From Sphingobacterium litopenaei (GTDB taxonomy: Bacteria > Bacteroidota > Bacteroidia > Sphingobacteriales > Sphingobacteriaceae), in contig NZ_JACOIJ010000019.1 of assembly GCF_014692495.1 (NCBI RefSeq), forward strand, positions 1 through 64,000: a stretch of 64,000 bases of DNA, read 5' to 3'. Both the position numbers and the translations under genes were made by a program. Every line of letters starts with the position of its first letter. The stretch's first letter is position 1. The notes under the pieces were generated by a model. That model had not been told where the DNA came from. It saw nothing but the letters and a program-made list of their open reading frames with translations, and searched no databases. Below are positions 7,601 through 19,000 of the stretch, piece by piece.

Positions 7601-9790
7601 CTAGTGAATGAATAATAACTCACGTAATTTTGGTAAAGGCCATTTCGCATCGTCAATGATTTTTTCCAATTTGTTGACGTGGTAACGGATTTCATCAAAA
7701 TAAGGTTTTACTACTTCATCATAAGCGATAGATTTCTCACGAACATCTTCGATGTTGTTAGCTTTTTTACGCTCTTGACGCATAGCTTCAGCTTTCTCTA
7801 GGATAATGTTTGTATGTTTAGAGATACGCTCTACTAAGTTCAATTGAGAAGAGTAAGCTTCTTTGCTCAAACCTAAATCTTGAAGACCTTTAACGTTTTG
7901 GATCAACTCATTTTGGTAAGTGAATGCAGCCGGAGCGATTTGGCTGTTTACTACTTCACCGATCACACGCGCTTCGATTTGAAGTTTTTTGTAGAAGTTT
8001 TCTAACAAGATCTCGTGACGAGCTTCTGATTCGCGTTTAGAGTAGATGCCTAATCTTTCGAATAACTCTAAAGACTCTTCTTTTACATATACGTCTAATG
8101 CTCTAGGTGTAGATTTGATGTTAGACAAGCCTCTAGCTTCAGCTTCAGCAGCCCACTCATCGCTATAACCATTACCTTCGAAACGGATAGCTTTAGAATC
8201 TTTGATGTATTTGCGAACTACGTTCAAGATAGCAAGATCTTTTTTCGTTCCTTTTTTGATTTGTTTGTCAACTTCAGCTTTGAATTCGATCAATTGAGCC
8301 GCTACGATAGCGTTCAAAATAGTCATTGGCAATGCTGAGTTAGCTGAAGAACCTACTGCACGGAATTCGAATTTGTTACCAGTGAATGCGAAAGGTGAAG
8401 TACGGTTACGGTCAGTAGTATCCAATCTCAATTCAGGGATTTTAGGGATACCATGCCACAAGTTAGTTTCCGCTTTTACTTTCTTCGCTACGCGTGCTGA
8501 TTCCACTTCTTCTAAGATTTCGTCTAATTGAGAACCTAAGAAGATAGAGATGATAGCAGGAGGAGCTTCGTTAGCACCTAGACGGTGGTCATTTGAGTGG
8601 CTCGCGATAGAAGCACGTAATAAGTCTGCATACTCATAAACAGCTTTGATTGTGTTTACGAAGAATGTCAAGAACATCAAGTTGTTTTTAGGAGTTTTTC
8701 CTGGAGACAACAAGTTTACGCCTGTATTTGTGATTAATGACCAGTTGTTGTGTTTACCTGAACCATTAACACCTGAGTAAGGTTTTTCGTGTAATAACAC
8801 TTTGAAGTTGTGACGGATAGCCACTTGCTCCATTAAGTTCATCAACAATTGGTTATGATCGATAGCCAAGTTGATTTCTTCGTACATAGGTGCACACTCA
8901 AATTGAGAAGGAGCAACCTCGTTGTGACGAGTTTTCAATGGAATACCTAATTTCAAAGCTTCGTTTTCTAAATCTACCATGAATGCTAATACGCGCTCAG
9001 GGATAGCTCCGAAATAGTGGTCTTCTAATTGTTGACCTTTAGCAGACATGTGACCGAATAACGTACGACCAGTCAATTGTAAGTCTGGACGTGCGTGGTA
9101 CAATGCTAAGTCTACTAAGAAATATTCTTGTTCAATACCTAAAGAGGCATTTACTTTAGTTACTTGTTTGTCAAAATATTGCGCTACGTCAGTTGCTGCT
9201 TTATCTACTGCCGCTACAGCTTTCAATAAAGGCGCTTTGTAGTCTAATGATTCACCAGTATAAGAAACGAATACTGTAGGGATACATAATGTTTTACCTG
9301 CAGGAGTTTCGTAGATGAATGCTGGAGAAGTAGGATCCCAAGCTGTATAACCACGCGCTTCGAATGTGTTACGGATACCACCGTTAGGGAATGAAGAAGC
9401 ATCCGGTTCTTGTTGTACTAATGCATCACCAGTGAATTTCTCGATAGCATTTCCATTGTCATCAGGTTCGAAGAAAGCATCGTGTTTCTCAGCAGTGCTA
9501 CCAGTCAATGGCTGGAACCAGTGTGTATAGTGAGAAGCGCCATTTTCGATAGCCCAAGTTTTCATAGCTTGTGAGATCACATCAGCTAATTCACGTGAGA
9601 TAGGAGAACCTTCTTCGATAGCTTTGCTTAATTCTTTGAAAGTAGTTTTTGGCAAGTAAGCTTGCATTTTAGCTGCAGTGAAAACATTCTTTCCATAAAT
9701 GTTAATTGCTCTTTTAGTGCTTACTTTTTCTTCTGGTAACGCTGTTCTAGAGGCAGCAGCGTTTACGGTTTCGAATCTGAAGTTTGACAT
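7601..9790 (-). CDS. glnN: Glutamine synthetase, class III
   Basis: ATP-dependent ligation of ammonia to glutamate. The class III (GSIII) enzyme is typical of Bacteroidota and cyanobacteria and forms a double-ring dodecamer. The length of 729 residues fits the class (about 700-730), far longer than GSI. It shows the GSIII N-terminal domain, the catalytic HTHWFQPLTGSTAEKHDAF region near residue 92, the EQEYFLVD metal-binding strand, NEVAPSQFECAP, SGKHNNWS and NRTSPFAFTGNKFEFRAVGSS. It starts at ATG 9790. On the minus strand, TATTTTTG at 9848-9841 fits the Bacteroidota -7 box for its promoter. Confidence 0.98.
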   Translation of the reverse strand: MSNFRFETVNAAASRTALPEEKVSTKRAINIYGKNVFTAAKMQAYLPKTTFKELSKAIEEGSPISRELADVISQAMKTWAIENGASHYTHWFQPLTGSTAEKHDAFFEPDDNGNAIEKFTGDALVQQEPDASSFPNGGIRNTFEARGYTAWDPTSPAFIYETPAGKTLCIPTVFVSYTGESLDYKAPLLKAVAAVDKAATDVAQYFDKQVTKVNASLGIEQEYFLVDLALYHARPDLQLTGRTLFGHMSAKGQQLEDHYFGAIPERVLAFMVDLENEALKLGIPLKTRHNEVAPSQFECAPMYEEINLAIDHNQLLMNLMEQVAIRHNFKVLLHEKPYSGVNGSGKHNNWSLITNTGVNLLSPGKTPKNNLMFLTFFVNTIKAVYEYADLLRASIASHSNDHRLGANEAPPAIISIFLGSQLDEILEEVESARVAKKVKAETNLWHGIPKIPELRLDTTDRNRTSPFAFTGNKFEFRAVGSSANSALPMTILNAIVAAQLIEFKAEVDKQIKKGTKKDLAILNVVRKYIKDSKAIRFEGNGYSDEWAAEAEARGLSNIKSTPRALDVYVKEESLELFERLGIYSKRESEARHEILLENFYKKLQIEARVIGEVVNSQIAPAAFTYQNELIQNVKGLQDLGLSKEAYSSQLNLVERISKHTNIILEKAEAMRQERKKANNIEDVREKSIAYDEVVKPYFDEIRYHVNKLEKIIDDAKWPLPKLRELLFIH

Positions 9791-10142
9791 CTTATGTTTG
9801 TTTGGTTGTATTTTTATTATCTATTTCGATTAATGATGACCAAAAATACACTTTGGTTTTAGATTTTTATAATTTTTTTTGAAAAATTTTGAAAAAAATC
9901 ATCAAAAAGTATGTTTTTGTAGATTTTTGTATTAAAAAATCATGATTTTTTGAGTAAAATTTGATTTTTGAATGCTAAATTTTGTGAAATATTGATTTTT
10001 GAGTGCTCACTTACTAAAAATGGTAATTAAAAAATTTATTATGTAAACATATTAATATTGGTGGATTGTGTAGGAGAAAATGTTGATTTCTAATTTCAAG
10101 GATAAAGTCTGAGGTAAGATAGGGTAGGTTTAGGGTAAAAAA
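9791..10142. other. AT-rich intergenic region upstream of glnN
   Basis: About 350 bases of very AT-rich sequence, with runs of TTTTTTGA-type tracts around 9880-10000. The only element I can name is the -7-like box at 9841-9848 for glnN. No coding frame or RNA gene is evident. Confidence 0.5.
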
Positions 10143-10174
10143 TAAAAAGGTTCAGAATAATCTGAACCTTTTTA
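10143..10174 (-). terminator. Rho-independent terminator of the S9 peptidase gene
   Basis: Perfect 14-bp arms 10143-10156 and 10161-10174 with a 4-base loop, flanked by A and T tracts. It lies 18 bases after the peptidase stop codon. Confidence 0.85.
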
Positions 10175-10192
10175 AGCTGTAAAAAGTGATTT

Positions 10193-13030
10193 TTATTCCG
10201 TCACTTCGAGACCCCATTCTATTCCTTTATCAATGGCTTTAACACCATTTTTGATCCAGTCAGCTGCTGGTTTTCCCTTCAAGAAGTGATCAAAGAATTG
10301 AGCCTGACGTATTTGAATGTCTTTACGATTTTGACGTTGCATCAAATTATGCTCATCGCCATTATAGTTTAATAACCAAACAGGTTTTTGTAAACGACGT
10401 AATGCCGTAAACATTTCAATACCTTGATACCATGGCACAGCACCGTCATTGTCGTTGTGCATAATGGCAACTGGGGTTTTCACTCTATCCAAGAAGAATA
10501 ATGGTGAATTCTCAATATATAAATCTCGGTTTTCCCACAATGTAGCGCCTAAGCGGCTTTGTGTTTTTTCGTATTGGAATTGTCTAGACATACCGGATTG
10601 CCAACGAATACCGCCATAAGCAGAAGTCATATTCACTACAGGGGCACCTGTCCATGCTGCAGCATACATATCTGTACGGGTAATGAGATGTGCTACTTGA
10701 TAACCGCCCCAGCTTTGTCCTTGAATCGCCATTTTAGATTCATCTACCCAAGGATTCTGCGCTAAGAATTTCATGCCTGAGTTTACGTATTCTTCCGCAT
10801 CTTTACCTGGCTGCCCCGTTTTATAGCGTATATCTGGAGAAAATACCAAATATCCATTACTTACAAAATAAGAAATCATTAAACGTGAAGGTGTAGGAGC
10901 AGGCTCGTGGTAGCTGTACAATCCTTCAGTATGTGTTTCGTAAAAATAAGCGATGATTGGATACTTCTTATTTGAATCGAAGTTTTCTGGTTTATACAAG
11001 ATACCTTCCGCAGCATATCCATTTGGTGTAGTCCATTGGACCAATTCTGCTGTCCCCCAATTGTAGTTTTTCTGTTGTGGATTGATATCTGTAAGCTTGG
11101 TGAGGTTTACAAAGTCTTTTGTCAAATATAAATCTGGATATTCTGCATAATTTTCTTTAGATAGAGCATAAACTGTTTGGTCCTCGTTAGAAATTAATCT
11201 TTTGTAGACGTTTTTAGATTGAATAACTTCTTTTAACCCATTTTTCTTTGTTAAATCCAATTTAAAGAATCCATTTTCTTTTGATTTTTCATTGAAAGAA
11301 GTTAGCAATAGTTGTTTCTTAGGATTAATTACATTAGAAGGTTTGCGCGGATCATTATTTCTAAATATTTGAGCGCGTAAAACCACTTTATGTTGACGAC
11401 CATAATTATTCGTAATATTTGTTTTTGTCTTACCATCAAAACTCAAATACCAAATGTCGTATCGGTCATTGATATAAATACCTTTGCCATCTTCAGACCA
11501 ACCTGCATAGCCATAGGAACCTGCATATGCGGGCATATCGTTCGTTTCGTCGGCAAATGAAACGGTTAAACCTCCGGATAGGCTTGTTTCTTGCTGTGTA
11601 GCGATGTCGTATACAGACCAAGTGGATTTTTCCATATCATAGAAAACCACATGAGTAGCATTGGGTGACAAATAAGACTGACCTACATGGTTTTCTTTAA
11701 TTACGCGTTTGCTTCCATTATTTGTGGAAACCAAAATAATATCTTGCGGCGTAGACATAGACCATTGCGTAGCAATTTTATTTTCTTTTGAAGTTCGAGA
11801 GGTAATCGCCCATTCTTCAGTGCCGTTGCTAGTGAAGAAGACTCTGCTGAAATTGTCATCTACTAACGGAATCAGTTTTTGAGTTTCTAAATTATAAATC
11901 GCGTCAAAGTTTTTGGTACGTTCACGCCCCACATTGACTAATTGTTGCGTCATGAGATAGTCGTCTTGCCAGTGCCAAATGTCTACTTTAGCGTGTTCAA
12001 AGTCTACTAATGTTGTGTCTTTAACTTTTGGAATAGGAGCGAGTCCTAACAAAAGCTTTTTGCCGTCAGCACTAAAAGACAGATTTCCGTCTCCTGATAC
12101 ATACCAATTTGCTGGAATTCCTGCACTTTGTTTGTCTATTAGAACGGTGGCGGTATCAGTCTGACCATTGTAATTGTAAACTTTAAAGTCTTTAATCAAC
12201 GCTTTTTCATTAGACTTATCAGCTAAGAAAACCAAACGTTGGGAAAGGTCGTCGAAACTAATATTTTTGTAATTGCCTTTTCCATTGCTGATTTTCTTTT
12301 GCGATTTTTTCGCTAAATCATATAAGTATAATCCTGCTACGCCTGTAGTATCTTTATCCGCTCCCTTTTTAGAGAAGACTAAATATTTTTCATTATCATC
12401 GAAATAATAGCTATCCGCTTTCCAGATTTGCACCGTGTCTTTGGATTCCAGATTGTACAACACCAATACGGTTTCTTTTTTTGCGGGAGCTTTTTTCGCT
12501 GGGCTTTTCGTCGCTGAAGAATCTGTTTTTACTTGTTTTGAAACCGTATCTTGTTTAGATGGAACTTCTAATTCTTGCTGATAGGCGATGTAAGATTTGG
12601 TCAGCCGAGGAGATTTCCAGTTTTTTATAGCACCTAAGTTTAAGGATTCTTTCGTCAGTATATTAAATATTGCTAGCGAATCCTTCGGCATTTCATCCTG
12701 TTTTTTCTTTTTAATCTTGGCTTCGCGCGTTTCCTTATAATATGGTTTAATACTACTTATAAAGAACTTTTCATCTTCCGTGATTTTGGGAGAAGTACCT
12801 CTTTCCAAACGAAACAATAAGTTATTTTTTGTATCTTTTAGTTCGGTTACGGCGTCTCCTTCTTGAGGTGAAATAGTATAGTAAATGAATTTCCCTGATT
12901 TCGAAAAATTTTGTGCAGAAATATTTTTCCAAGAATCAAATACGGAATGATCAATAGGCGGCTTTTGTTGTGCAAATCCATATAAAGTTGTACTAACTAA
13001 AAGGGCACAAGTCAGTGTTGTTGTTTTCAT
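10193..13030 (-). CDS. Prolyl oligopeptidase family (S9) peptidase, secreted
   Basis: A serine peptidase of family S9 with an N-terminal beta-propeller and a C-terminal alpha/beta hydrolase, likely periplasmic or outer-membrane associated. The start is taken at ATG 13030, which puts a signal peptide at the very N-terminus (MKTTTLTCALLVSTTLYGFA); a TTG eight codons upstream is less likely. The catalytic Ser is in MAIQGQSWGGYQVAH, Asp in HNDNDGAVPW and His in NGDEHNLM. Residues ~150-185 form a Lys/Ala/Pro-rich low-complexity insert (SATKSPAKKAPAKKE). At 945 residues it is longer than DPP IV-type enzymes and matches the large S9 peptidases of Bacteroidota. It probably degrades peptides for nutrition. 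Confidence 0.92.
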   Translation of the reverse strand: MKTTTLTCALLVSTTLYGFAQQKPPIDHSVFDSWKNISAQNFSKSGKFIYYTISPQEGDAVTELKDTKNNLLFRLERGTSPKITEDEKFFISSIKPYYKETREAKIKKKKQDEMPKDSLAIFNILTKESLNLGAIKNWKSPRLTKSYIAYQQELEVPSKQDTVSKQVKTDSSATKSPAKKAPAKKETVLVLYNLESKDTVQIWKADSYYFDDNEKYLVFSKKGADKDTTGVAGLYLYDLAKKSQKKISNGKGNYKNISFDDLSQRLVFLADKSNEKALIKDFKVYNYNGQTDTATVLIDKQSAGIPANWYVSGDGNLSFSADGKKLLLGLAPIPKVKDTTLVDFEHAKVDIWHWQDDYLMTQQLVNVGRERTKNFDAIYNLETQKLIPLVDDNFSRVFFTSNGTEEWAITSRTSKENKIATQWSMSTPQDIILVSTNNGSKRVIKENHVGQSYLSPNATHVVFYDMEKSTWSVYDIATQQETSLSGGLTVSFADETNDMPAYAGSYGYAGWSEDGKGIYINDRYDIWYLSFDGKTKTNITNNYGRQHKVVLRAQIFRNNDPRKPSNVINPKKQLLLTSFNEKSKENGFFKLDLTKKNGLKEVIQSKNVYKRLISNEDQTVYALSKENYAEYPDLYLTKDFVNLTKLTDINPQQKNYNWGTAELVQWTTPNGYAAEGILYKPENFDSNKKYPIIAYFYETHTEGLYSYHEPAPTPSRLMISYFVSNGYLVFSPDIRYKTGQPGKDAEEYVNSGMKFLAQNPWVDESKMAIQGQSWGGYQVAHLITRTDMYAAAWTGAPVVNMTSAYGGIRWQSGMSRQFQYEKTQSRLGATLWENRDLYIENSPLFFLDRVKTPVAIMHNDNDGAVPWYQGIEMFTALRRLQKPVWLLNYNGDEHNLMQRQNRKDIQIRQAQFFDHFLKGKPAADWIKNGVKAIDKGIEWGLEVTE

Positions 13031-13146
13031 TTGGGCTATTAAAGTTTGTAACAATAAAAATATGGATTATATACTTAGGATTTTGCAACAATTTTGGCAC
13101 GTTAATTATATTTAATACGTTATATACTTAAAATGTTAAAATAATT

Positions 13147-13878
13147 ATGAAATCTACAACCGTAATCGTCAGTATTATTGCTGCTATAGCGATAATTGGT
13201 GCAGCTTGTGTATTGGGAAGTGCCTATAAATACAAATACAAAGTCAATAATACGATCAATGTAACGGGAAATGCGAAGAAAGATTTTGAATCGGACATTG
13301 TTAAATGGTCGGCTTCATATAGTCGCAAATCCATGAATTTGAGCGAAGCTTCAGAACAGTTGAAACAGGATCGTGATTTGGTCAAAAACTTTTTGATTCA
13401 AAAAGGTATCAAAGAAAATGAAATTGTGTTTGATGCGGTGAGTATCATCCGTGATTTTAGTTATCACACCGACGAAAGAGGAAACAGCTACAATACATTC
13501 ACGGGCTATAGCCTCAATCAAACTGTAAGTGTAGAATCTCGTGACTTGGATAAAGTGGATAATGCTTCACGTGAGATATCGGCTTTAATTTCTCAAGGTG
13601 TGGAATTGGCTTCTAATGCGCCGAACTATTATTATTCGAAATTGGAAGATTTGAAATTAGCATTAATAGCTGAAGCTTCCCAAAATGCAAAAGTTCGTGC
13701 AGAAAATATTGCCAAAGAATCAGGGAGTAGTTTAGGTTCTTTGTTGAAAGCAGATTTGGGCGTATTCCAAATTACAGGACAAAACAACAATGAAGACTTT
13801 TCTTACGGTGGTGTATTCAATACTACTTCACGTGCTAAAACAGCAAATATCACCGTTAAAGTGAGCTATGGTCAATAA
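13147..13878 (+). CDS. SIMPL domain (DUF541) protein
   Basis: A 243-residue protein with one N-terminal membrane segment or signal anchor (residues 5-25) followed by a SIMPL/DUF541 domain. Family signs are the opening INVTGNAKKDFESDIVKWSASYSR, the central FTGYSLNQTVSVESRDLDKV, and the late ALIAEASQNAKVRAENIAKESGSSLG. The fold forms periplasmic oligomers in some bacteria; its function is not settled. It is divergent from the S9 peptidase gene and followed by the tRNA cluster. Confidence 0.88.
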   Translation: MKSTTVIVSIIAAIAIIGAACVLGSAYKYKYKVNNTINVTGNAKKDFESDIVKWSASYSRKSMNLSEASEQLKQDRDLVKNFLIQKGIKENEIVFDAVSIIRDFSYHTDERGNSYNTFTGYSLNQTVSVESRDLDKVDNASREISALISQGVELASNAPNYYYSKLEDLKLALIAEASQNAKVRAENIAKESGSSLGSLLKADLGVFQITGQNNNEDFSYGGVFNTTSRAKTANITVKVSYGQ

Positions 13879-14007
13879 AAATTAAATCTTTTATTAAAAA
13901 ATTCATTTGATATTCAGTTTATTACTGTTTGAGTGCGGTTTTTACGGTGGAAATATTTGGAATATTGGAATCATCTTTAGATATTTGCACACGTTCTGAA
14001 ACAGTAA

Positions 14008-14080
<73 letters not shown>

Positions 14081-14100
14081 CAGAATAAAATACTAAGGTC

Positions 14101-14173
<73 letters not shown>

Positions 14174-14197
14174 CTAAATGTGAGAAATCACAGGTCT

Positions 14198-14278
14198 GGA
14201 GGGGTTCCAGAGCGGTCAAATGGGACGGACTGTAAATCCGTTGCTTCGGCTTCGAAGGTTCGAATCCTTCTCCCTCCA
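14198..14278 (+). tRNA. tRNA-Tyr (GTA)
   Basis: An 81-nt class II tRNA with a long variable arm (around TTGCTTCGGCTTCGAA). The acceptor GGAGGGG pairs with TCCCTCC, and the anticodon loop CTGTAAA gives GTA (Tyr). The discriminator base is A at 14278. Confidence 0.97.
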
Positions 14279-14287
14279 CTCCAAAAG

Positions 14288-14360
<73 letters not shown>

Positions 14361-14365
14361 CTAAT

Positions 14366-14397
14366 AAAGCTCAAATTCATTGAAGTTGAGCTTTTTG
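14366..14397 (+). terminator. Rho-independent terminator of the tRNA cluster
   Basis: Arms AAAGCTCAA (14366-14374) and TTGAGCTTT (14386-14394), followed by a T run, just after the last tRNA. Confidence 0.85.
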
Positions 14398-14496
14398 TTT
14401 TCTACTAACGTTGTAAGAATCTCGGGATCATACTAAGGTTTTGAGCGAAGATAATTAAGTATACAATTTTTTCCACTCTTCACCTCTAAAAAATAA

Positions 14497-14524
14497 AAAA
14501 GTCCAACTACTGTTGAACTTTTCT
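14497..14524 (-). terminator. Rho-independent terminator of the MFS exporter gene
   Basis: Arms 14497-14507 and 14512-14522 pair fully with one G-U, loop of four, A tract on the left that becomes a U tract on the minus-strand transcript. Confidence 0.75.
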
Positions 14525-14545
14525 ATAATAATTTGAAACTTATTA

Positions 14546-15742
14546 TTACGCCTTTTGAAGAATTTCGGTGTTAACTTCAGTAGAAGACTCTTTAGATTCT
14601 ACTTTGATGTAAAATATATACGTCAATATGGCACCTATACTTGCCATTACCACGCCTACAAGGGAAGGGTAGTTGTATGTAAAACCGTAAATAATTGGGA
14701 TTGCTCCTAAATACGCACCTATGGAATTTCCGATATTAAATGCGGCTTGACCAGCGGATGCGGCAAAAGTTTCTGCGCCCTTAGCATTATTAATAAGCAT
14801 CATCTGTAGCGAAGGGGCAATACTAAAAGCGATCATACCTGTGATAAATGCCATGGGATAAGCTAATACGGTGATGTGCGCAATGAAGAATAATACTAAT
14901 AAACAAGTTGCCATTGCTAAGAAACAAGAAATGGCAGCTTTGGTCGGCGAAAGGGTGTCCGCTACTTTTCCGCCTAAAAGATTACCCACACACATACCTG
15001 CACCAATCAATATCATAATAATAGAAACGCTGTCTTCGGATAAACCCGAAACCGTAGTTACTAATTTGGAGATATAGCTAATCCAAGCGAATAAACCCCC
15101 CGTACCAATAGAGATTATCGCTATCATCAACCAGGCATCCCAACGTTTGAAATAACCTATTTGCTTCACTATATTGTTGCTTTTATCTGCAGGAAAAACA
15201 GGCATCCATAAGTAAATCGTTAAGAAGGTTAATAAACCCAATAAGCTAATAACGCCATAGGTAATTCTCCAATCAAAATGATGACCAATATAGGTACCTA
15301 AAGGTACACCTGCCAAATTTGCGATGGTCATACCTGTAAACATCAAGGATATGGCCTGTGCTTCTTTACCAGGCTTTGCTAATTTGGAAGCGACCACCGA
15401 ACCAATTCCGAAGAATGCGCCGTGAGGAAGTCCCGAGATAAAACGCGATGTAAATAAGCTCCAAGGATTCGGAGCAAAAGTAAATACAGCGTTAAAAACG
15501 AAGAAAAGTAACATCAAAAACAGAAGTACTTTTTTCGCAGGATATTTGGATGTGGCTGCTACTAGTATGGGGGCACCTACAACAACGCCTAAGGCGTATA
15601 GTCCTATTAAATTACTTGCTGTAGGGATATCAATATTCACATCTTTAGCGATATCTGGTAGAATTCCCATCATCGTAAATTCAGTCATTCCAATTGCTAA
15701 TCCTCCGAACGCTAGTGAGATCAGACCTTTTTTATTCGACAT
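14546..15742 (-). CDS. MFS transporter, AraJ/DHA1-type exporter
   Basis: A 398-residue, 12-helix major facilitator. The opening LAFGGLAIGMTEFTMMGILPDIA and the mid segment SRFISGLPHGAFFGIGSVVASKL are hallmarks of the AraJ/YdhP-type DHA1 exporters, which extrude sugars or drugs by proton exchange. The central loop is near residues 185-200. It starts at ATG 15742 and is divergent from the mannan locus. Its substrate is unknown; proximity to the sugar locus may be coincidence. Confidence 0.9.
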   Translation of the reverse strand: MSNKKGLISLAFGGLAIGMTEFTMMGILPDIAKDVNIDIPTASNLIGLYALGVVVGAPILVAATSKYPAKKVLLFLMLLFFVFNAVFTFAPNPWSLFTSRFISGLPHGAFFGIGSVVASKLAKPGKEAQAISLMFTGMTIANLAGVPLGTYIGHHFDWRITYGVISLLGLLTFLTIYLWMPVFPADKSNNIVKQIGYFKRWDAWLMIAIISIGTGGLFAWISYISKLVTTVSGLSEDSVSIIMILIGAGMCVGNLLGGKVADTLSPTKAAISCFLAMATCLLVLFFIAHITVLAYPMAFITGMIAFSIAPSLQMMLINNAKGAETFAASAGQAAFNIGNSIGAYLGAIPIIYGFTYNYPSLVGVVMASIGAILTYIFYIKVESKESSTEVNTEILQKA

Positions 15743-16056
15743 ATAAACTATTTTAGACCTTGCAAAGGTAGCTAAATAAACTGAAAATACTGTGCCAGAA
15801 TGCTTTACTTATTGTAAAAAGTACACTACTTGTTTTTATCGATTTATACTAATTCAAGAATGTTTATCTATAAGATTCCATGGCTATGTTCAAATTGATA
15901 TATACTTTAACCATTCCTGATTTTAAACTGCAATTTACCCCAACAATTAAAAATAATTTTGAATTGTAAATAGAATTACTATTTTTGTTAAACCGCTTTA
16001 GTTCCTTTGCTAACTCGGTTTAATAGATAACCATATAACATTATAAACTCTATACT
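15743..16056. promoter_or_regulatory. Divergent intergenic region with a dyad before the mannan locus
   Basis: 314 bases between divergent genes. TTAAACCG at 15988-15995 and its exact complement CGGTTTAA at 16016-16023 form a dyad with a 20-base spacer. A -7-like box TTCCTTTG (16002-16009, one base off TAnnTTTG) lies between the arms. The dyad overlapping a promoter makes it a candidate operator or leader hairpin for the mannan locus, perhaps for its LacI regulator. No coding frame is evident. Confidence 0.35.
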
Positions 16057-19000
16057 ATGATACCAAAGTCATTTTTATTTATTTGTGCTTTGCCGTTACT
16101 CTTAGGTGAGATTCCAATTGTTAAGGCCGATTATTTTGGTTCACATACAATAAAATGGAAACAACAACCTGTTAGAGGTAAAGTGACAAATGAGCAAGGT
16201 CAACCCATATCAGGAGCCTCGGTCTCTGTGCAAGGTCAAAGCATGGTTACTTCTACTGATGCGGATGGGAATTTTACTATTAATGCATTAATCGGTCAAA
16301 AACTACTCATAAGGCATATAGGTTTTCAAGACCAGATAGTAGATGTAAGAGGAGCCAATCTTAAAGTGCAGTTATCTCCTGAAAATACTGAATTAGAAGA
16401 AGTAATTGTAGTAGGATATGGAACTACTAATAGACGTTCGGTCGTGGGAGCTGTAGATCAGATTAGCTCTAAAGCCATTGAGAATCGACCTGTCGCAAAT
16501 GCAACTCAGGCATTGCAGGGGGCATCACCAAGTTTGAATATTCAACAGCGCAGTATGAATCCGAATGATAATACGATGAATATTAACATTCGTGGTATTT
16601 CGACGATGAATAGTAATGGGCCTTTGCTTGTAATTGATGGCCTAGTGTCTGAAATGGGGGCTTTAAATAAATTGAATCCTAGTGATATTGAGAGTGTATC
16701 TGTTTTAAAGGATGCTGGTACAGCAGCAATTTATGGATCACGGTCTGCCAATGGTGTGATTTTGGTTACCACTAAAGGAGGTAAGCGTAACCAAAGACCA
16801 AGTGCCAGTATTTCATCTTTGGTAGGTATTCAAGATGCACAGATACTTTATGCTCCGGTGAAAGGGTATCAAAATGCAACTTTGAAAAATATGGCATTAA
16901 CCAATGTAAATCAAAGTCCAGAATTCACGCCAGATCAAATTATGGATTTGTACAACAATCAAGGGAAAGAAGTTTGGAATTATAATGAAATTATTCAATC
17001 TGCGTTACAACAAAATCACAATATCACAATAAATGGAGGAGGAGAAAATTCAACCTATTTATTCTCTGCAGGTCATCTCGATCAGAGAAGTAATTTTGTG
17101 GGTAACAAAGACTATGGGATAAAACGCTATAATCTTCGTTCAAATTTGAGTGTTGAATATGGTATCTTTAAATTATCATCTATATTATCCTATTCAAGAA
17201 ATAATGGATTAAATACGACTGCTAGTAATGCCATTATTAACTCTTCTCGTATTCCGCCGTATTACTATTATGCTATGCAAGCTGAAAATGGTCGATATTT
17301 AGTTAATAATGCCTTGACAGATCAAAATCCTTTAGCAGAGTTGCGTGATGGTGGGGCTATAAAACATGCTAATGATTATATGAATGCAAATTTGGCGTTG
17401 GATGTGAAATTAGCAAAAGGCTTAAAATTGCGTGGGGTATTTGGGGCTGATATCAATGCTGATCATCGATTCATACGAAGAATACAAGTGCCATTGTATA
17501 CGAGTCCGGATGCAGAAAAACCATTGGTGTATGTGAATTCTACGCGTACGACGGAAGATTTTAATGAAAAACTATCTCTACTCAATTATCAATTGTTATT
17601 AGATTATGATCGCACATTTGGGAATCACTCCATAAAAGGATTATTTGGGGCTACAAACGAGTCTTATACCAGGAGACAGAATGAGATAAAATTAAGATTT
17701 ACAGATCCTATTTTAGGAACACCTACCACAGGAACAGAAATAGATCCTACGAGTCGGACTACTCCAAATGGTACTATGGAAACTAGTATTAACTCATTAA
17801 TCGGAAGACTCAATTATTCGTATTTAGATCGTTATTTTATCGAAGGCACATTTCGGTATGATGGCTCTTCTAGATTTGCAAAGGAGAATCGTTGGGGATT
17901 TTTCCCTTCTATTTCGGCAGGTTGGCGCTTGTCTGAAGAGAATTTTATGGAAGGATATAAAGATAAAGTTGGTGACCTAAAGATTCGTTCATCATATGGA
18001 ATTTTGGGGAATCAAGATATAGCTCCTTATCAATATTTGACGATATACTCTTCATATAATAATACTTACGGCTTTGATAATGCTGCAGTTGCTGGCGCAG
18101 GTTTCACTTATGGCAATAGTGATTTATTGTGGGAAAAAACTAGAAATTTTAACATAGGTGTAGATGCTACATTTTTTCAAAATAAATTGTCAGCTTCCTT
18201 CGATTATTTTCATAAGCATACCACAGATATCTTGTTGACACCAGAAATTCCAAGTGTATTTGGTACCACTTTGAGTAAAACCAATATTGGAAAGATGAAT
18301 AACCAGGGGTGGGAAGTCGTATTAACTTACCGCGGTAATACGGGAAATTTGAGACACAATATTTCAGCGAATATGGGTGATTCATTTAACGAGGTAGTCT
18401 ATTTCCAAGGCAAAGAACAATACGCTTCAGCAGATCGTATCACCAAATTAATAAGAGAAGGTGTGCCGTTGAACTCGTATTATGGATATAAAGTTAAAAA
18501 TTATTTCCAAAACATCCAGGAGATTGAGACAGCAGCTTTACCTGTAGGAATTAGTCCTACCGATTTGCAACCTGGTGACGTACGTTATGAAGATAGAAAT
18601 AATGACGGTATTATTGATTCAAAAGATCGTTATATTCTGGGGAATGGATTCCCTCGTTATACATTTGGTTTGACATATGATTTAAGTTACAAGAATTTTG
18701 ATTTCAGTATGTTTTGGCAAGGTGTAGGGAAGAGGGATATGATGGTGAGGGGAGAATTGGTAGAACCATTTCACGAGAATTATTCCTACACAATCTATCA
18801 ACATCAGCTAGATTTCTGGACTCCTACAAATATTGATGCAGTATGGCCAAGACTTACAGCGGCAGGAGCTACCTCAACGCGCAATAATTATCAAATGGAG
18901 TCGGATATATATATGTTTAATGGTAAATACGCCCGTCTTAAGAATATCCAAATTGGCTATTCTTTACCACAATCTTTGGTGAGTAAATTACGGATGGATA

